From Sphingomonas_R sp036387535 (GTDB taxonomy: Bacteria > Pseudomonadota > Alphaproteobacteria > Sphingomonadales > Sphingomonadaceae): a stretch of 39,079 bases of DNA. This document shows, piece after piece, positions 23,895 to 31,619 of the stretch (its first letter is position 1; every line of letters starts with the position of its first letter). The notes under the pieces were generated by a model. It saw only the letters and a list, made by a program, of their open reading frames with translations. It was not told the origin of the DNA and did not search any database. A program made the translations under genes and the position numbers. Location of the stretch: assembly GCF_036387535.1 (NCBI RefSeq), contig NZ_DASVTO010000005.1:1-39079 (forward strand). Reading direction: 5' to 3'.

Positions 23895-25946
23895 CTACCA
23901 GATTCGGACGCGCTGCTCCGGGGTCAGGTACAGCTTCGATCCCGGCGTCGGCTTCCACGCCGCATACCACGGGTCCAGATTGCGGACGACGGATACGCGC
24001 TGCTCGGCGGGCGAATGCGGATCGGTCAGCAATTGCTGGCGCAAGGCCGCCTCGCGGTCGTTGCGGCGCCACACCTGGGCCCAGCCCAGATAGAAACGCT
24101 GGTCACCGGTCAACCCGTCGATCACCGGCGCGGGCTTGCCCCCAAGGGACTTCTGATAGGCGCCGTATGCCGCGGTCAGCCCGGCCAGATCGCCGATATT
24201 TTCGCCCAGGGTCAGCCCGCCCTGCACATGCAGGCCCGGAATCGGTTCATAGGCGTCATATTGCGCCACCAGCTGCGCGGTCAGCGCCTTGAACTGCGCG
24301 ACGTCCTTGGGCGTCCACCATTCGGTCAACTTGCCGGTCGCGTCATATTGCGATCCCTGATCGTCGAAATGATGGCTGATCTCGTGGCCGATCACCGCGC
24401 CGATCCCGCCATAATTGATTGCCGCATCCGCATTCGGATCGAAGAAAGGCGGTTGCAGGATCGCGGCCGGGAACACGATCTCGTTCATCCCGAAATTGGC
24501 ATAGGCGTTGATGGTCGTCGGGGTCATGCCCCATTCCCCACGATCCAGCGGTTGGCCCAGCTTGTTCAAGTCGCGCTGATATTCGAACGCGGTCGACCGC
24601 TGGACATCGCCCAGCAGGTCGCCCCGCACGATCCGGAGCGCCGAATAATCCCGCCAGCGATCGGGATAGCCGATCTTGGGGCGGAACGCCGCCAGCTTGG
24701 CGCGCGCCTTCACCTTGGTTTCCGGCGCCATCCAGGTCAGTCCGTCGATCCGCTCGCCCATTGCGGCGATGACGTTCTTTACCAGCGCGTCGGCCTGTGC
24801 CTTGGCCTCGGGCGGGAAATAGCGCGCGACATAGGCCTTGCCCAGATCCTCGCCAATCTGTGCGTTCACCAGCGCGACGCCGCGTTTCCAGCGATCACGG
24901 TTCTGCGGTGTTCCCTGCAACTGCGTGGAATTGAACGCGAATGCGGCATCGACGAACGGCTGCGACAGATAGGGGGCATAGCGGTTGATCGCCCGCAGCG
25001 TCAGATAGTCCTTCAACACCGGCAACGGTGTTGCCGCGACGATCGTCGCGGATCCGGCAAAGGCACTGGGCTGCGCCACCAGGAACTGCTTCTGCGCGGT
25101 CGTCCCGGTCGCGGCAAGATAGGCATCCCAATCGAAGCCGGGTGCCTTCGCCGCGAAATCCGCGCGCATCCATTTGTTGTAGGTCTTCACGCTGTCGCGC
25201 GAATCGATCCGCGTCCACTGCACCTGCGCCAGCCGCGTCTCGAAATCGATCACCGCCTTCGCCCGCGCCGCGCCATCCGCGATCCCGGCCAGCGTGAACA
25301 GCTTGATCAGATAGGCGACATATGCCGTCCGCGCCTCGGCCAGCTTGGCGTCGCTCTTCAGATAATAATCGCGGTCCGGCAGGCCGAGGCCCGACTGGCT
25401 GAGCGAGACGATATAGGTTTCGGGGTCACGGTCATCCTGTCCCACGCCGATCCGGAACGGGGATGCCACGCCCACGCGCGCCAATTCGCCCATCTTCGCG
25501 GCCAGCGCCTGCTTGCTCTTGACCGCGGCGATCCCGGCCAGCGTCGGCTTCAGCGGCGCGATGCCCTTGGCATTGACAGCAGCTTCATCGATGAAGCTGG
25601 CATAGAGGTCGCCCATCTTCGATCCCGGCATCTTGGCCGCCGCCTCCAGGATCTCGCGGCTGCGCTGCGTCGACAGGTCGTCAAGCGCCGTGAACATGCC
25701 GTAACTGGATCGATCCGCAGGAATCGGATGCGTCTTTTTCCATACGCCATTGGCAAAGCTGTCGAAATTGTCGCCGGGCGCGACGCTGCGGTCCATCCCG
25801 CCGGTGTCGAAGCCGTACGTGCCGATCTGCGGCGCGCCGGACGGTGCGGTGACGGCCGCCGGCGGCGTGGCCGGCTGCAAGGCATAGGTAACGGTGGCGA
25901 TGGCGGCCAAGGCGGGCGCGCCGAGCAGGGCGATCTTCAGATGCAT
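23895..25946 (-). CDS. M13 family zinc metallopeptidase (neprilysin-like)
   Basis: This 683-residue exported oligopeptidase is related to neprilysin and PepO and would degrade peptides in the periplasm or outside. The N-terminus is hydrophobic and signal-like (residues 1-24), followed by a short proline-rich linker, then the family start F-D-T-G-G-M-D-R-S-V-x-P-G-D-N-F-D-S-F-A-N-G. The zinc site is H521-E-I-S-H525 with the third ligand E582 in E-N-I-G-D-L-A-G; the C-terminal end has the family's G-W-A-Q-V-W-R and conserved tail motif (L-T-P-E-Q-R-V-R-I-W). The length fits the family. GAAGGA stands before the ATG. It is a single gene between cckA and the DUF2062 gene; its substrate is unknown. 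Confidence 0.93.
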   Translation of the reverse strand: MHLKIALLGAPALAAIATVTYALQPATPPAAVTAPSGAPQIGTYGFDTGGMDRSVAPGDNFDSFANGVWKKTHPIPADRSSYGMFTALDDLSTQRSREILEAAAKMPGSKMGDLYASFIDEAAVNAKGIAPLKPTLAGIAAVKSKQALAAKMGELARVGVASPFRIGVGQDDRDPETYIVSLSQSGLGLPDRDYYLKSDAKLAEARTAYVAYLIKLFTLAGIADGAARAKAVIDFETRLAQVQWTRIDSRDSVKTYNKWMRADFAAKAPGFDWDAYLAATGTTAQKQFLVAQPSAFAGSATIVAATPLPVLKDYLTLRAINRYAPYLSQPFVDAAFAFNSTQLQGTPQNRDRWKRGVALVNAQIGEDLGKAYVARYFPPEAKAQADALVKNVIAAMGERIDGLTWMAPETKVKARAKLAAFRPKIGYPDRWRDYSALRIVRGDLLGDVQRSTAFEYQRDLNKLGQPLDRGEWGMTPTTINAYANFGMNEIVFPAAILQPPFFDPNADAAINYGGIGAVIGHEISHHFDDQGSQYDATGKLTEWWTPKDVAQFKALTAQLVAQYDAYEPIPGLHVQGGLTLGENIGDLAGLTAAYGAYQKSLGGKPAPVIDGLTGDQRFYLGWAQVWRRNDREAALRQQLLTDPHSPAEQRVSVVRNLDPWYAAWKPTPGSKLYLTPEQRVRIW

Positions 25947-26069
25947 GATAATCCTTCAATACAGCCAGTCGCGGAATGCCGCGAAACGCATCAGTCTAGA
26001 CGGGCCCGCCCCGCTTGAAAGCCGGGCCACGCGCACGTCCGTCGATCGATCCGGACCTTCCGTCGAAAA

Positions 26070-26636
26070 TCAGTCGCAGCGCGCGCCGCGCTCGCGGGCG
26101 CGGGCATGCCATTTGTGCCCGATCCAGATCCGCCAGCCGATCGTCGCCAGCGCATATCCGATCACTCCGGACGCAACCGCCAGGACGGTCAACCCGCTGA
26201 GCAGGCCGGGCGCGGCCGACGACAACAGCCAGTGTTTCCAATCGGCAAAGCTCGCGCCGGCATGGATCATCCGCATCACGGATCCCGGGTCGGTTTCCAT
26301 CCCGAACAAGGCGCTGGCGATCCACAGCGAGGCGATGACGATCAACGGGGTCGTGACCGGGTTCGACAGCAGGGTCGTGCCCGCCGTCAGCGGCACATTG
26401 GCGCGAAACGGGATCGCGAGCAGCGCCGCGGACAGTGGCTGCACGAACGGGATCATCACGAAGATCCCGACCAGCAGCCCCAGTCCGATCGCGCGCGGTA
26501 CTGACCGCCGGGTGAACCGCCACAACGCCGGGCGCAGCAGCAGATGCGCGACGGGCCGCAACATGCGGTTGCCCTCCAGTTCCTCGCGGCTGGGCAACAT
26601 CGCGCGGATGCGATCGGCGAGCCAGGTCTTAGCCAC
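26070..26636 (-). CDS. DUF2062 domain-containing membrane protein
   Basis: This 188-residue inner-membrane protein has unknown function. The DUF2062 domain is recognisable from S-V-P-R-A-I-G-L-G-L-L-V-G-I-F, followed by P-F-x-Q-P and a T-L-L-S-N-P-V-T-T-P region. There are hydrophobic segments at about 48-80, 94-110 and 140-168. It starts with GTG at 26636 inside the last codons of smpB; the 8-base overlap (GTGGCTAA) points to coupled translation. Cotranscription with smpB is common in alphaproteobacteria, but no joint function is established. Confidence 0.85.
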   Translation of the reverse strand: MAKTWLADRIRAMLPSREELEGNRMLRPVAHLLLRPALWRFTRRSVPRAIGLGLLVGIFVMIPFVQPLSAALLAIPFRANVPLTAGTTLLSNPVTTPLIVIASLWIASALFGMETDPGSVMRMIHAGASFADWKHWLLSSAAPGLLSGLTVLAVASGVIGYALATIGWRIWIGHKWHARARERGARCD

Positions 26637-27111
26637 GTTCGCGCATGATCCGGGCGCGATCGCGGGTCCAGTCGCGATCCTTCTGCACCTCGCGCTTGTC
26701 GTGCAGTTTCTTGCCCTTGGCCAGCGCCAGCTCCACCTTGGCGCGTCCGCGCCCGTTGAAGTAGATCGCCATCGGGATCAGCGTCATGCCTTCGCGAGAC
26801 ACGCCGTTGCGCATCTTCTCGATCTCGCGTTCGTGCAACAGCAACTTGCGCGGGCGCTTGGGCTCATGATTGAAGCGATTGCCAAAATTATATTCGGACA
26901 CATTGGCGTTGACCAGGAACACCTGTCCGTCCTTCACCTCGGCATAGCTTTCGGCGATCGATCCCTCGCCGAACCGCAGCGACTTCACCTCGGTCCCGGT
27001 CAGCGCGATGCCGGCCTCGAAAAATTCCTCCAGGAAATATTCGAACCGGGCACGACGATTTTCCGCCACGACCTTCACTTTTTCGAATTGAGCAGGCTTC
27101 GGCCGGGCCAT
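26629..27111 (-). CDS. smpB: SsrA-binding protein
   Basis: SmpB binds tmRNA and delivers it to stalled ribosomes for trans-translation. The 160-residue product has the OB-fold core (N-R-R-A-R-F-E-Y-F, G-I-A-L-T-G-T-E-V-K-S-L-R, G-S-I-A-E-S-Y) and the basic C-terminal tail (G-K-K-L-H-D-K-R...D-W-x-R-D) that enters the decoding centre. The ATG at 27111 is chosen because the 28 residues encoded upstream of it are unlike the family. It lies 67 bases downstream of dapA on the same strand and overlaps the DUF2062 gene. No tmRNA gene is in the window. Confidence 0.96.
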   Translation of the reverse strand: MARPKPAQFEKVKVVAENRRARFEYFLEEFFEAGIALTGTEVKSLRFGEGSIAESYAEVKDGQVFLVNANVSEYNFGNRFNHEPKRPRKLLLHEREIEKMRNGVSREGMTLIPMAIYFNGRGRAKVELALAKGKKLHDKREVQKDRDWTRDRARIMRERG

Positions 27112-27178
27112 CAGGCGATGATTCTCGTGTGGAAAGGGGATGTGACGCGACCGCCGATATGGGGCCGCCGGACGATAT

Positions 27179-28054
27179 TCATAGCAGACCGGCAATTTCC
27201 AGCGCGTGATCGACCAGATTGCGGCTCAACTCGGACGGCCACGTCATGGGCAGGCGCAGTTCGGTCGGGAAATCTGCCATCACGCGCGACATCGCATATT
27301 TGATCGGGCCGGGCGACGCATCGCTGAACAACGCGCTGTGCAGCGGGAACAGCCGATCCTGCAACGCCAGCGCGTCGGGCCAGCGTCCCTCCCGGCACGC
27401 CGCCTGGAAATCCGCACACAGCCGCGGCGCGACATTGGCCGTGACCGAAATGCAGCCCGCCCCGCCCATTGCCATGAAACCGAGCGCCATGTCGTCATTG
27501 CCCGACAGCTGGCAGAACGCGGTGCCGCAGGCCAGCCGCTGCGCCGTCACCCGCGCCGCATTGCCGGTCGCGTCCTTCACCCCGATCACGGTGGGCAGCG
27601 TTGCCAGATGCGCCATCGTCTCCACCGAAATGTCGACCACCGTCCGCGCCGGAACATTGTACAGCAGGATCGGCAGGTCGCAGCCGGCGGCGAGCGCTTC
27701 GAAATGCGCGATCACGCCCGCCTGGCTGGGGCGGTTGTAATAGGGCGGCACCAACAGCGCCGCAGCCGCCCCCGCGCGCTTGGCCGCCTGCATATGTTCC
27801 AGCGCGACCTGCGTGTCGTTCGATCCGCAGCCCGCGATCACCGGCACCCGCCCCGCGGCCTGTTCGACGCACACCGATACCACGCGGTCATGTTCCGCGA
27901 TCGTCATCGTGGCGCTCTCGCCGGTGGTGCCGCACGGCACCAGCGCGCTGCTGCCCGATTCGATCTGGAAATCGACGAATGTCCGATAGGCGCGTTCGTC
28001 GAACGCTCCGTCGCGGAACGGCGTCACCAGAGCCGGAATGGACCCGCGAAACAT
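27179..28054 (-). CDS. dapA: 4-hydroxy-tetrahydrodipicolinate synthase
   Basis: DapA condenses pyruvate with aspartate semialdehyde, the first committed step to diaminopimelate for peptidoglycan and to lysine. The 291-residue TIM barrel has the Schiff-base lysine K160 in I-G-V-K-D-A-T-G, the proton relay residues T44 in G-T-T-G-E and Y132 in L-L-Y-N-V-P-x-R-T, and the P-P-Y-Y-N-R-P motif. GGGAGA precedes the ATG. The DapA assignment over other N-acetylneuraminate-lyase family members rests on G-T-T-G-E-S-A-T and the Y-N-V-P-x-R-T arginine. It is followed by smpB and is divergent from the lytic transglycosylase gene across about 100 bases. Confidence 0.95.
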   Translation of the reverse strand: MFRGSIPALVTPFRDGAFDERAYRTFVDFQIESGSSALVPCGTTGESATMTIAEHDRVVSVCVEQAAGRVPVIAGCGSNDTQVALEHMQAAKRAGAAAALLVPPYYNRPSQAGVIAHFEALAAGCDLPILLYNVPARTVVDISVETMAHLATLPTVIGVKDATGNAARVTAQRLACGTAFCQLSGNDDMALGFMAMGGAGCISVTANVAPRLCADFQAACREGRWPDALALQDRLFPLHSALFSDASPGPIKYAMSRVMADFPTELRLPMTWPSELSRNLVDHALEIAGLL

Positions 28055-28161
28055 GCGCTTCTCCCTTCACCCCGGCGCCGCCAACCGGCATAGTCGCCAG
28101 CATGTCACAGCCCCGTGATCATTCAGCGCCTGATAAGGACGCCCCTGCCACCGTGTCCAGC

Positions 28162-30150
28162 ATGCTTAGTCGTATCGTCCTGTCTTCCACGCTGCTCGCA
28201 TCGGTAGCGGCGGCCGCGCTGACCGCGCAACCGGCCATCCTGGCGCCCGCCGTGCCCGCTGTGGCCCCAACCCCGCCATCCGTGACCGCACCGGTCGTAC
28301 CCGCCTATGATCCGATCCGCGCCGTCATCGCCGAATGGAACCGGCTGCGGCAGAGCGACGGGTTCGCCTTTGCCGATTATGCCCGCTTCCTGACCGCCCA
28401 TCCCGGCTGGCCGGGGGAGGCCGCGATGCGCCGCACGGCGGAAAAGCGCCTGGAAACCATGGGCGCCGATCCGCAACTGGTGGTTGCCTATTTCACGCGC
28501 TTCCCACCGAACTCCCCGTCGGCCTTTGCGCGCCAGGCCGACGCGCTGTCCGCGCTCGGCCGCACCGCGGATGCGCAACGCGCCGCCACGGCCGCCTGGA
28601 CCGGCGGTTTCATGCCAGCCGATATCGAGGCCGGGCTGCTCACCCGTTTTGGCGGCGGTTTTTCGCCGACGGATCAGGATCGCCGGATGGAGGCATTGCT
28701 CTGGGCGCGCGCGACCGTGCCTGCCACACGGCAACTCGCACTTGCCTCCGTCGCCCGCCGGCCGCTCTATGCCGCACGACTGGCGCTGCAGGGTAACCAG
28801 CCGGGCGCCGGTGTCGCCCCCGCCGGGTTCGACAGCGATCCCGGCTATGTCGTCGATCGTGCCAACTGGCTGCGCAACACGGGCCAGAGCCCGGCGGCGC
28901 GCGCCTATCTTGCGGCGCCGTTGCAGATTCAGGGCCAACCCTATGATCCCGAACGCTATCTCGACACGTTGCTGACCATCGCCCGCGCCGCGGCGACGGA
29001 CAACCAGTCCAGCTTCGCCTATGCGATCGCGGAGAAGGCGGAAGCCGCATTCCCACCCGGCACCGACATCCGCGAACGCGATCTGGATGAACGCGACGAT
29101 TATACCAGCCTGGTCTGGCTGGGCGGAATCACCGCACTCAAGAAGCTCGCCCGTCCAGCCGATGCCGCGACGATGTTCGCGCGCTATGCCCGTGCGGCGC
29201 AGACGCCGCAGACTCAGACCAAGGGCCTGTACTGGGCCGGCCGCGCCGCGCAGGCGGCCGGCAACGCCGCCGCCGCCACCGCCTATCTAACCGAGGCCGC
29301 GCAGCATATCGACCAGTTTTACGGGCAGCTGTCCGCCGAACGGCTCGGACGCCCGCTGCTGCTGCCTCCGGAGACGGCGCCGGCCGCGATCGCTCCGGCG
29401 CAACGTGCCGCGTTCGACGCCAGCGAACCGGTGCGCGCGGCGCGCCTGCTCGGCCGGGATGGCAATTGGCAGGATCAGTCGCTATTCGTCCGCGCGATCG
29501 CCGCAGACGCCAGGGACCAGACCGCGCATCAGCTCGCGGTCGAGCTGTCGCGCCAGATCGGCCGCCCCGATCTTGGTGTGATGGTCGCGCGCAACGCGCG
29601 GATCGGCACCACCGATCCCGTCCGCTACGGCTTTCCGATCGTCAGCGTTCCCGGACCGGTGGCCGGCGACTGGACGATGATCCACGCGATCAGCCGGCAG
29701 GAAAGCCAGTTCGATCGCCAGGCCAACAGCCGCGTCGGCGCGCGTGGCCTGATGCAGCTCATGCCCGCCACCGCGCGCGAAACCGCGACCAAGCTCGGCC
29801 TGCCCTATGATTATGGTCGGCTGACCAGCGATACGCAGTATAATATCCTGCTCGGCTCGACCTATTTCCGGCGGATGCTCGACTATTATGGCGGCAGCCA
29901 TGTGCTCGCGATCGCCAGCTACAACGCCGGCCCCGGCAATGTGAACCGCTTTCTCCGCGCCAACGGCGATCCGCGCATGCCCGGCGTCGACGTCATCGAC
30001 TGGATCGAGGCGATTCCGCTCAGCGAAACTCGCGGCTATGTCCAGCATGTCCTTGAAAATGCTGTGGTCTACGACATGATGAACCCCACCCGCGCGCGCA
30101 TGCCTGCGACGAACCGGCTGTCGGCCTATCTCGGCAAGCGCCCGTCCTGA
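28162..30150 (+). CDS. Soluble lytic murein transglycosylase (Slt70-like)
   Basis: This exported enzyme cleaves peptidoglycan glycan strands to 1,6-anhydro ends. From the ATG at 28162 it has about 662 residues: a signal peptide (M-L-S-R-I-V-L-S-S-T-L-L-A-S-V-A-A-A-A-L), a Pro/Val-rich linker, a long alpha-helical superhelix region (about 50-490), and a C-terminal GH23 domain with the catalytic glutamate in I-S-R-Q-E-S-Q-F-D and the motifs G-L-M-Q-L-M-P-A-T-A and A-S-Y-N-A-G-P-G-N-V. An in-frame GTG at 28153 or ATG at 28102 could start translation instead; the latter would put 20 polar residues before the signal peptide. An AAGGA lies 13 bases before the GTG. The gene is divergent from dapA. 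Confidence 0.88.
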   Translation: MLSRIVLSSTLLASVAAAALTAQPAILAPAVPAVAPTPPSVTAPVVPAYDPIRAVIAEWNRLRQSDGFAFADYARFLTAHPGWPGEAAMRRTAEKRLETMGADPQLVVAYFTRFPPNSPSAFARQADALSALGRTADAQRAATAAWTGGFMPADIEAGLLTRFGGGFSPTDQDRRMEALLWARATVPATRQLALASVARRPLYAARLALQGNQPGAGVAPAGFDSDPGYVVDRANWLRNTGQSPAARAYLAAPLQIQGQPYDPERYLDTLLTIARAAATDNQSSFAYAIAEKAEAAFPPGTDIRERDLDERDDYTSLVWLGGITALKKLARPADAATMFARYARAAQTPQTQTKGLYWAGRAAQAAGNAAAATAYLTEAAQHIDQFYGQLSAERLGRPLLLPPETAPAAIAPAQRAAFDASEPVRAARLLGRDGNWQDQSLFVRAIAADARDQTAHQLAVELSRQIGRPDLGVMVARNARIGTTDPVRYGFPIVSVPGPVAGDWTMIHAISRQESQFDRQANSRVGARGLMQLMPATARETATKLGLPYDYGRLTSDTQYNILLGSTYFRRMLDYYGGSHVLAIASYNAGPGNVNRFLRANGDPRMPGVDVIDWIEAIPLSETRGYVQHVLENAVVYDMMNPTRARMPATNRLSAYLGKRPS

Positions 30151-30161
30151 GGTGCCCGGCC

Positions 30162-30190
30162 CCTCCGTTCGGTTCGAGCCTGTCGAGAAC
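30162..30190. repeat. Dispersed 29-bp intergenic repeat, copy 1
   Basis: These 29 bases (starting CCTCCGTTCGG and ending TGTCGAGAAC) recur identically at 34783-34811. The second half can fold as GTT-CGA with a bulged TCGAGAAC. This copy is just after the lytic transglycosylase stop. Similar short elements ending in TGTCGA are common between sphingomonad genes. Confidence 0.8.
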
Positions 30191-30269
30191 ACCGCGCAAG
30201 ACTCTCGCCAGGCCCCGAGCAGACGGGATCAGGAAGACAGCGACCTGCGAAACGGCGTAACCTGACCCG

Positions 30270-30761
30270 ATGACCGATCGCCCGAACTACATCACGCCTG
30301 CCGGCTATCACGCGATGCAGAAACGCTACGCCCAGTTGCTGGGTGACGAGCGCCCCAAGCTGGTGGAAGTCATCAGCTGGGCGGCGGGCAACGGCGACCG
30401 GTCCGAAAATGGCGACTATATCTATGGCAGGAAACGACTGCGCGAAATCGACCGCGAACTCGGATGGCTGTCAAAGCGGATGAAGTCCGCCAAGGTGGTC
30501 GATCCCGGTCGACAGACCGAGCGCCACAAGGTGCTGTTCGGCGCCTGTGTCACGATCGCGGACGAGGACGACGCAGAACGCATCCTGACGCTGGTGGGGG
30601 AGGACGAGGCCGACGCCAGTGCCGGCCGGATCAGCTGGCGCTCTCCCATCGCCTTCGCACTACGCGGGGCCATTATCGGCGATGTCCGCCGCGTCGATCT
30701 GCCTGGCGGTGCGAAGGACTATGAGGTGATCGCGATCGCCTATCCCGATGCGGATCCCTGA
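30270..30761 (+). CDS. greB: Transcription elongation factor GreB
   Basis: GreB enters the RNA polymerase secondary channel and stimulates cleavage of backtracked transcripts. The 163-residue protein has an N-terminal coiled-coil hairpin (about 1-75) with the acidic tip in G-D-R-S-E-N-G-D-Y-I-Y-G-R-K-R-L-R-E-I-D, which is GreB-type rather than GreA-type, and a C-terminal FKBP-like domain (V-x-F-G-A-C-V-T-I to A-F-A-L-R-G). The D-Y-I-Y-G wording and the Y-x-V-I-A-I-x-Y end support GreB. Its last 22 bases overlap the end of the convergent PPK2 gene. Confidence 0.92.
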   Translation: MTDRPNYITPAGYHAMQKRYAQLLGDERPKLVEVISWAAGNGDRSENGDYIYGRKRLREIDRELGWLSKRMKSAKVVDPGRQTERHKVLFGACVTIADEDDAERILTLVGEDEADASAGRISWRSPIAFALRGAIIGDVRRVDLPGGAKDYEVIAIAYPDADP

Positions 30762-31546
30762 TCCAACTTCAGCGCGGCGCCATAATGCGCGCGGGCCAGT
30801 GCCATCGTCGCCGGGTCCGCGTCCGGTGCCTTCATCGGCACATGGCGTTCCAGGCGGTCGACGATCGTCTGCAACACCGCGATCCGTGCCGCCTTCTTGT
30901 TGTTGCCGTCAATGACATGCCACGGCGCGACATCGGTATCGGTCTTGTCGAACATGTCCTGCATCGCATCCAGATAGCCGGCGCGCTTGTCACGGTTCCT
31001 GAAGTCGTCGGCACCTGTTTTCCAGCGTTTCCACGGATGCGCAATGCGGCGCAGGATGCGTTCGTCCTGCTCGTCCTGGGTGATGTGCAGGAAGATCTTG
31101 ACGATCGCGGTCCCATCGGCTGCCTGCTGCGCCTCGAACGCGTTGATTTCGGCATAACCCCGCGCCCAGATGTCCGGCATGGCATAGCCTTCGATCCGCT
31201 CGACCAGTACCCGGCCGTACCAGCTGCGATCGAACACCGCGATCTCGCCGTCCCCCGGCAACCGGTTCCAGAACCGCCACAGGAAATGGCGGCGCTTTTC
31301 CTCCGGCGTCGGGGCCGCGATCGGCCACACCCGATAGTTGCGCGGATCCCACTCCGCGGTCAGGCGCTGGATCGCCCCGCCCTTGCCTGCTGCATCCCAG
31401 CCTTCGAACAGGATGATCGATCGTCGTTGGTGGACGATGTGCGCGACCTGGATCTTCGCCAGCCGCGCCTGCAACGCCGCCAGGTCGTCCGCATAATCGC
31501 CGTCATATTTCTTGCCGGCTTCCTGATCGGACAGGTGGATGGTCAT
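30740..31546 (-). CDS. Polyphosphate kinase 2 family protein
   Basis: This 268-residue PPK2-fold kinase transfers phosphate between polyphosphate and nucleotides. Walker A is G-W-D-A-A-G-K-G-G-A; the Walker B/lid region is F-D-R-S-W-Y-G-R-V-L-V-E-R-I-E-G, with A-P-T-P-E-E-K-R-R-H-F-L-W-R-F-W between. This wording resembles one domain of the two-domain polyphosphate:AMP phosphotransferases, yet the protein here has a single domain. AMP or ADP as acceptor cannot be told from the sequence. It shares the neighbourhood with ppx and ppk1, so it probably recycles nucleotides from the polymer made by Ppk1. The 3' end overlaps greB on the opposite strand by 22 bases. Confidence 0.9.
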   Translation of the reverse strand: MTIHLSDQEAGKKYDGDYADDLAALQARLAKIQVAHIVHQRRSIILFEGWDAAGKGGAIQRLTAEWDPRNYRVWPIAAPTPEEKRRHFLWRFWNRLPGDGEIAVFDRSWYGRVLVERIEGYAMPDIWARGYAEINAFEAQQAADGTAIVKIFLHITQDEQDERILRRIAHPWKRWKTGADDFRNRDKRAGYLDAMQDMFDKTDTDVAPWHVIDGNNKKAARIAVLQTIVDRLERHVPMKAPDADPATMALARAHYGAALKLDQGSASG

Positions 31547-31619
31547 CGGCGGGTTCCCGTCGTCGTCATGGGATGATCCTGTCCGAACCGGACGGGGCGG
31601 CGCGGGTTCCCGCCTGCGA

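Noticed and set aside
21339..26018. 1559-codon plus-strand open frame across cckA and the M13 peptidase
   Set aside because: It runs antisense to two well-supported genes, with low-complexity R/H/Q-rich translation and no recognisable family.
27601..28161. N-terminal extension of the lytic transglycosylase frame
   Set aside because: It would run antisense through dapA and put the signal peptide about 190 residues inside the protein.
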